Shown here: positions 9,530-13,166 of the stretch, in pieces
How the letters are laid out: each line of letters opens with the position of its first letter
How positions within the stretch are numbered: position 1 is the stretch's first letter
Assembly: GCA_013139755.1 (NCBI GenBank)
Contig: WTAG01000295.1
Location: 1-13,166, forward strand
Length of the DNA stretch: 13,166 bases
Origin: Methylomarinum sp.
GTDB lineage: Bacteria; Pseudomonadota; Gammaproteobacteria; Methylococcales; Methylomonadaceae
Direction of reading: 5' to 3'
Position numbers and translations under genes: made by a program
Notes under the pieces: generated by a model
What the model was told of the DNA's origin: nothing
The model's input: the letters and a program-made list of their open reading frames with translations, nothing else
Database searches by the model: none

Positions 9530-9570
9530 GAGCGTACACAAAATGATTTTGCTTATTGCTCCATGAGCGG

Positions 9571-11610
9571 CTAATCAAAATTCATGGCAATTTGAAATAA
9601 AGCGGTCTGACGATTGCCTTGAATGACGGTGTCATCATATATTGAGCTGCTGACGTAGCGTTTATCCAATAAGTTTTCAACTTTAAAGCGTAAGCTCAGG
9701 TTATTTAATTGGTATTGAGTTACTAAATCAGCTCTTATATAACCGGGTATTTTAAAACTGTTGGCATCGTCTCCGAAACGTTTGTCTACAAATAATAATC
9801 CTCCTCCAATTTTAAATTTCCCGGGCATATTGTTTAGAGGAAGTTGATAGTGTCCCCATAGGCTGCCGCTGTGTTTTGGCGTGCTACGAAATTGATTGCC
9901 TTGTCTAAATGCATGTTGAGTAAATTCGCTCTCTATCCAGCTGTAATTTGCAATTACTTGTAATTTGTCAGTAATCTTTCCATAAATATCCAGTTCAAAG
10001 CCGTGACTACGAATTTCACCGTTAGCAATTGAAAAATCAGGGTCTATAGGGTCCCTGCTTAGGAGGTTACTTTGGGTTAATTGATACAGTGCAGTACTGA
10101 TATTTAAATGTTGTCTAAACCACTGTGATTTAATTCCAAACTCGTACATCTCTCCTTGTTTGGCAGGTAAGAAATTAAGCTTTCTATCTGTACCTGAGTT
10201 GGGTTGAAATGATTGACTGTAACCAAAATAACTGGCTATATTTTCGGTGGGAGTAAATGACAAACCGGCATTAAAAGTGATTGCATCCTGGTCTGTTAAA
10301 GAGACCTTTACATCATTTTGTAGGCCATTGTTATTAAATAGGCTGTAGCGTATTCCGCCCATGGCATGCCAAAAAGCGCTTATATCAATTTTATCATTTA
10401 AATAAAAACCATATTCCAGCTGTTTTGTGTCTCTATCCAGCTGAGTTGTAGTAGGGATTGCATGATTGAAAACCGGATTATAGACATCCAGTGTATAGCC
10501 TCCTATACGACGATCACTGTTTAATCGGGCATCAGAGGCATTGCGTTCTACACCACTGACCAGATTATGCTGGCTGTCTAATAAATCAAATTGGCCTCGA
10601 ATTTCAGCGCGTAAATTATATTGATCATAGTGATCATGAATATCCCGGTAATAACCACTCAGTGTTGTGGGCGTTTCAAAGCTAAAAAAACCAAACAGTA
10701 AATCTTCTCGTTCAACATGAAAGTAATGACTAGCAAAATGTAAGGACCAGTTGTCTGTTAAATGTTGTTTGAGCGCGGTACTAAAACGCCAGTAATGTCT
10801 GTCGGAATGCGTACGGGGATCAACATAAGACTTATCATATACCACATGATTCTCCGTGTAGACATTATCAAATCGATAAGGCTGATTTTGGTAACTGTAC
10901 TCCAGTTCAACATCCATAGAGCTGCCAGGGGCATATAGCCAGGTTAAAGAGGGGGCAACGGTTGCTCGGTCATGGGTAATATTTTCACGAAAGTCATCCG
11001 CTAATTGCCCGGTGGCAATGATACGATACAGGATGGTTTTATCTTCATTCAATGGTCCGCTGCTATCTATGACTGCTCGATTGAAATGATAACTGCCTGT
11101 TTCATAGCTTAGTGAGTGTTTAAACTGCTTTAATGGTTTTTTACTAATGTAATTGACTGTGCCGCCTGGCGAGCCGGAACCATACAGCACGGAAGAGTGG
11201 CCTTTTAAAATATCAATTCGCTCAATTAATGCCATATCTCTTACTTGAAAGCGTTGATTATCTAATACACCATTAAGATAAGCACTGCCTCCGGTTGTAA
11301 AGCCTCGTATTCTGAGGTCTGTGTTGAAACCTGAATCAGCAGAGCTTTGTTCTACACCACTGACAAAGAAAGCGGTATCTTCCAGTCGTAAAGCCATTGA
11401 ATCTTTTAGTAGTGATTGATTGATGGTACTGACAGAAAATGGCGTTGTTAGTGATGTTGTTTCTGATCGAGTTGCTGTATTGCTTGATGAACTGTAATAA
11501 TCTGAATGCTTACTACGGGTAATTAGAAGGGTGTCCAAAGAATGAGGGGCTTCTGTTGCATAGATAGGGGTGCTTATGATGGATGTTAGGATGGCTACGA
11601 ATAGAATCAT
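9571..11610 (-). CDS. TonB-dependent siderophore-type outer-membrane receptor
   Basis: This receptor imports a ligand, most likely a ferric siderophore, through a 22-strand outer-membrane barrel powered by TonB. From the chosen Met it has 679 residues. The signal sequence ends about at IYA/TEA, and DTLLITR just after it is a TonB-box candidate. A plug domain follows (FSVSTINQSLLKDS... RIDILKGHSSVLYGSGSPGG ...VNYISKK), then the barrel with the late signature ENLLDKRYVSS. The protein ends MNFD, one residue beyond the usual terminal aromatic. No N-terminal signalling (STN) domain precedes the TonB box, so it is not a FecA-type transducer. The frame is open to ATG 11724, overlapping the regulator by 71 bp. 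I chose 11610 because it directly precedes the hydrophobic core, though it lacks a ribosome site and a basic n-region. The neighbouring XRE-NBR1 gene probably regulates it. The substrate is unknown. Confidence 0.9.
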   Translation of the reverse strand: MILFVAILTSIISTPIYATEAPHSLDTLLITRSKHSDYYSSSSNTATRSETTSLTTPFSVSTINQSLLKDSMALRLEDTAFFVSGVEQSSADSGFNTDLRIRGFTTGGSAYLNGVLDNQRFQVRDMALIERIDILKGHSSVLYGSGSPGGTVNYISKKPLKQFKHSLSYETGSYHFNRAVIDSSGPLNEDKTILYRIIATGQLADDFRENITHDRATVAPSLTWLYAPGSSMDVELEYSYQNQPYRFDNVYTENHVVYDKSYVDPRTHSDRHYWRFSTALKQHLTDNWSLHFASHYFHVEREDLLFGFFSFETPTTLSGYYRDIHDHYDQYNLRAEIRGQFDLLDSQHNLVSGVERNASDARLNSDRRIGGYTLDVYNPVFNHAIPTTTQLDRDTKQLEYGFYLNDKIDISAFWHAMGGIRYSLFNNNGLQNDVKVSLTDQDAITFNAGLSFTPTENIASYFGYSQSFQPNSGTDRKLNFLPAKQGEMYEFGIKSQWFRQHLNISTALYQLTQSNLLSRDPIDPDFSIANGEIRSHGFELDIYGKITDKLQVIANYSWIESEFTQHAFRQGNQFRSTPKHSGSLWGHYQLPLNNMPGKFKIGGGLLFVDKRFGDDANSFKIPGYIRADLVTQYQLNNLSLRFKVENLLDKRYVSSSIYDDTVIQGNRQTALFQIAMNFD

Positions 11611-11653
11611 GGGTGGGACTTGTGAGTTATAGGTGGTTTTAGAAAGGGCTAGT

Positions 11654-12307
11654 TTAAATGGATAAGACTCGTACCATGCATGATAAGCCTTCAGTTTCAG
11701 GAAAGCATATTTCCCCATTTTCATCAGTCATTTTCCAATAAGAAATTATTGAGCAAGGATAAGATGGCGCAGTAAATTCGACACTTAAAATAGCTGAATC
11801 TCCTGCAAGCGTGTCGGGAATGGAAATAACATGCTGGCTAGGTGTTAGTGTGCGCCTGGATGCAGGTTTGGCTATATGATCTGGAACGGCTGGATAGTCA
11901 AGTTTTTGATCCATACATACGATTTTTCTATTTATCCAGTTGATATGTCCGATATTCTGGATCTCCCATATTTTAGTAAAGACCTGATCGGTCATTACGG
12001 TGGTATTGTCAGGAATCGTAACATCTTGAACAAAGCCACTGGCATCAAATTGGTATTTTGCTGAGAAAGTAGACCATTTTGGGAGGTCTAGTTGATGAAG
12101 TAAGTGTCGAAATAAAACTAAAGGATGAACTTGTAAGGCCTGAGCTAAGGCGATAAGGGTAGAAATTTTTGCTTGTCCTGTTGTTCCATCTAGCAGGCTG
12201 TATAAGGCTTGTCTGGAAATGCCTGTTCTACGGGCGAGTTCGGATATATTAAGGCCAAGTGAAGTCGTGCGATGTTTTACATATTCGGAAAATTCGTAGC
12301 TAGACAT
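11654..12307 (-). CDS. XRE-type regulator with C-terminal NBR1-like Ig domain
   Basis: The 217-residue protein has an XRE/Cro helix-turn-helix at residues 5-70 (NISELARRTGISRQALYSLL). Residues 92-215 match the NBR1-type Ig-like (FW, four-tryptophan) domain. The opening is DVTIPDNTTV, and KIWEIQNIGHINW carries Trp114 and Trp124. A LxAPSxP-like segment (FTAPSYP) and SYWKM with Trp191 follow. At the fourth conserved Trp position, after NGE, it has ICF instead. FW domains are best known from the eukaryotic autophagy receptor NBR1 as peptide-binding modules. In bacteria they occur in some secreted and HTH-linked proteins. The domain could sense a peptide, a partner protein or a small ligand and control DNA binding. 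The ribosome site GGAAGGA lies 5-6 nt before ATG 12307. The receptor gene begins 43 bp downstream, so co-transcription is likely. The target genes are unknown. Confidence 0.85.
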   Translation of the reverse strand: MSSYEFSEYVKHRTTSLGLNISELARRTGISRQALYSLLDGTTGQAKISTLIALAQALQVHPLVLFRHLLHQLDLPKWSTFSAKYQFDASGFVQDVTIPDNTTVMTDQVFTKIWEIQNIGHINWINRKIVCMDQKLDYPAVPDHIAKPASRRTLTPSQHVISIPDTLAGDSAILSVEFTAPSYPCSIISYWKMTDENGEICFPETEGLSCMVRVLSI

Positions 12308-12379
12308 TCAGGTCCTTCCTTGATGAATTTTTTGTAAGCAATCCTTGTTTTGTATGTTTTTCCTTTTTTTTGTGGCTGT

Positions 12380-12409
12380 ATTATGTGAAATGTTAGGTTT
12401 TTTTGTACA
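12380..12409 (-). promoter_or_regulatory. Possible promoter of the XRE-NBR1/receptor operon
   Basis: On the minus strand, TGTACA (12409-12404, four of six matches to a -35 box) and CATAAT (12385-12380, five of six matches to a -10 box) are separated by 18 bp. They lie about 73 bp upstream of the regulator start. TGTACA is itself palindromic, so it could also be half of an operator. No recognisable Fur box was found nearby. This is pattern-based only. Confidence 0.33.
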
Positions 12410-12437
12410 GGAAAATAAAGGAAATGAGAGGTGTATC

Positions 12438-12491
12438 ACAAAAACATATAGAACAATTTGCTGTATCAATGGCGCTCTATATGTTTTTTGT
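12438..12491. repeat. Inverted repeat, possible bidirectional terminator
   Basis: ACAAAAACATATAGA (12438-12452) is the near-perfect reverse complement of TCTATATGTTTTTTGT (12476-12491), differing only by one A/T in the homopolymer. The loop is 23 bp. The stem CATATAGA is flanked on its outer sides by A and T runs, so each strand reads as a hairpin followed by U residues. The stem is AT-rich and so would be a weak terminator. It sits between divergent genes, where no annotated transcript needs to end. Confidence 0.5.
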
Positions 12492-12964
12492 TAGCAAGCG
12501 TCAGAATATTTAATCTGAATTTGGTTGATAACAGGTGATTTTTCTCCAGCTTGATAAAGCCAATAAACATACTTTTCATTAAATCCCCCGGTTACTTTTA
12601 TAACGAAATATGATTTCTAAATGTTTGATTTTAATTTGTTTATTCCCAATGACCAGATTACTTTTGAATGTGTCAATTAAACTTTACAGTTTGGCTGTTA
12701 AGATTGCCTTGGACGTTAGGGTGTTTGTTTTAGGGTGGTCTGAAAGACATATTTAATATCGGAATGGCTTTGGGCTTTAGTTTTTGTATCGATTAGTATC
12801 TGAATGATGGACTCGTCTCAAATGTGAGGCTCTTTAAAGATTGTTTTAAAGAAAATTGTTATCGATCAAATTAATGTTGTTTGAAAAAGTATTGTGGCGA
12901 CAACTACCTTGAAAAACGCCGGTTTGAAGCGGTGTAGTACGTAGAATCGTATGGGGAAAAAGAT

Positions 12965-13166
12965 ATGACGCAGAAGAGTGAGGGGCTGTGTGATTTGTGT
13001 TTGTCTTTTATTGACACACATCTTGGGTTAATAGGGGTGATTGAAGGGAAGTGGAATCTAACGGTTTTTATTTTATTGTTAATGGCTGTAATAATTATTG
13101 TTACTTTGTTAGGTCTTTTTCTTGATCGCAGTCGGCAGTTATCTTTGGCTACAAAAAGCATAGAAC
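12965..13166 (+). CDS. Unidentified single-span membrane protein (partial, N-terminus only)
   Basis: An open frame starts at ATG 12965, preceded by GGGGA 8 nt upstream. A stop (TAG, 12935-12937) lies in frame just before it, so the start is well bounded. The frame runs off the window after 67 codons. The visible part begins MTQKSEGLCDLCLSFIDTHL, a soluble head of about 30 residues. A strong transmembrane helix follows (FILLLMAVIIIVTLLGLFL, about residues 35-53), then RSRQLSLATKSIE. No family is recognised. The topology, a short leader and one helix followed by a basic stop-transfer segment, suggests an anchored protein whose main domain lies beyond the window. The minus-strand frame over the same bases is a shadow. 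Confidence 0.65.
   Translation, partial: MTQKSEGLCDLCLSFIDTHLGLIGVIEGKWNLTVFILLLMAVIIIVTLLGLFLDRSRQLSLATKSIE

Larger units (their letters stand above)
12308..12964. other. Long divergent intergenic region without supported gene
   Basis: About 650 bp separate the XRE-NBR1 gene (minus) from the partial membrane gene (plus). The region holds a candidate regulator promoter (12380-12409) and a long inverted repeat (12438-12491). It also holds a small hairpin, GTCTCA/TGAGGC with a 4-nt loop, at 12815-12830, followed by TCTTT. No frame longer than about 30 codons with a plausible ribosome site was seen. It is unusually long for a region that only needs two divergent promoters, so a small RNA or a decayed gene is possible but not shown. 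Confidence 0.5.

Noticed and set aside
9529..9562. Short inverted repeats (GGAGC/GCTCC and CAAAA/TTTTG) between convergent rsmI and receptor genes
   Set aside because: Arms are only 5 bp and no T run follows. A terminator would be expected here, but this does not reach the standard for one.
12308..12430. Search for a Fur box upstream of the regulator/receptor pair
   Set aside because: No stretch resembling GATAATGATAATCATTATC was found by eye, so Fur control is not claimed.
12424..12513. Small plus-strand frame of 29 codons (begins MRGVSQKHIEQF) across the inverted repeat
   Set aside because: The nearest AAGGA is only one or two bases from the ATG, the product matches nothing known, and much of the sequence is explained by the repeat. 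Too little to call a gene.
12904..13161. Minus-strand open frame of 85 codons
   Set aside because: It is antisense to the plus-strand frame at 12965, which has a ribosome site and a clear transmembrane segment. The minus frame looks like non-coding translation.

Overview
The window is AT-rich chromosomal DNA from a gammaproteobacterium. The block rsmI / lpoA-yraN-gmhA(diaA)-dolP has the same order and divergent orientation as in Escherichia coli, and the isomerase closely resembles the version I recall from Pseudomonas in this locus. Low GC, a DUF6494-like fragment and an exported isoaspartyl methyltransferase make a methylotroph of the Methylococcales type possible. That taxonomic guess is inference. 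No RNA genes, CRISPR arrays or insertion sequences were seen.

Layout. (1) 1-721, minus: a protein-L-isoaspartate O-methyltransferase with a Sec signal peptide, cut by the window edge. (2) 1045-1392, minus: pterin-4a-carbinolamine dehydratase (phhB). An in-frame stretch upstream (1393-1545) looks like the N-terminus of a DUF6494-type small protein. (3) 1916-2670, plus: a response-regulator receiver joined to a PilZ (c-di-GMP-binding) domain, interrupted by a -1 frameshift at a T run. Its phospho-acceptor Asp is replaced by Glu. (4) 2761-8630, minus: a compact envelope and housekeeping cluster, lpoA > yraN > gmhA > dolP > argS > SPOR-domain protein. Two gene junctions overlap by one base (TAATG), and a 9-bp inverted repeat lies between dolP and argS. 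(5) 8681-9529, plus: rsmI, divergent from lpoA. (6) 9571-12307, minus: an XRE regulator carrying an NBR1-type Ig-like domain, followed 43 bp later by a TonB-dependent siderophore-type receptor. (7) 12308-12964: about 650 bp without a supported gene, containing a long inverted repeat. (8) 12965 to the window end, plus: the start of an unidentified single-span membrane protein.

How the genes work together. LpoA activates the peptidoglycan synthase PBP1A at the outer membrane. DolP is a dual-BON outer-membrane lipoprotein. GmhA makes the heptose precursor of LPS, and the SPOR protein probably acts at the division septum. The minus-strand cluster therefore centres on the cell envelope, with argS and yraN as passengers. 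The XRE-NBR1 plus receptor pair looks like a separate accessory uptake module with its own regulator. It is the best candidate for an undescribed system here. The frameshifted, Asp-to-Glu receiver-PilZ gene is the second most notable item.
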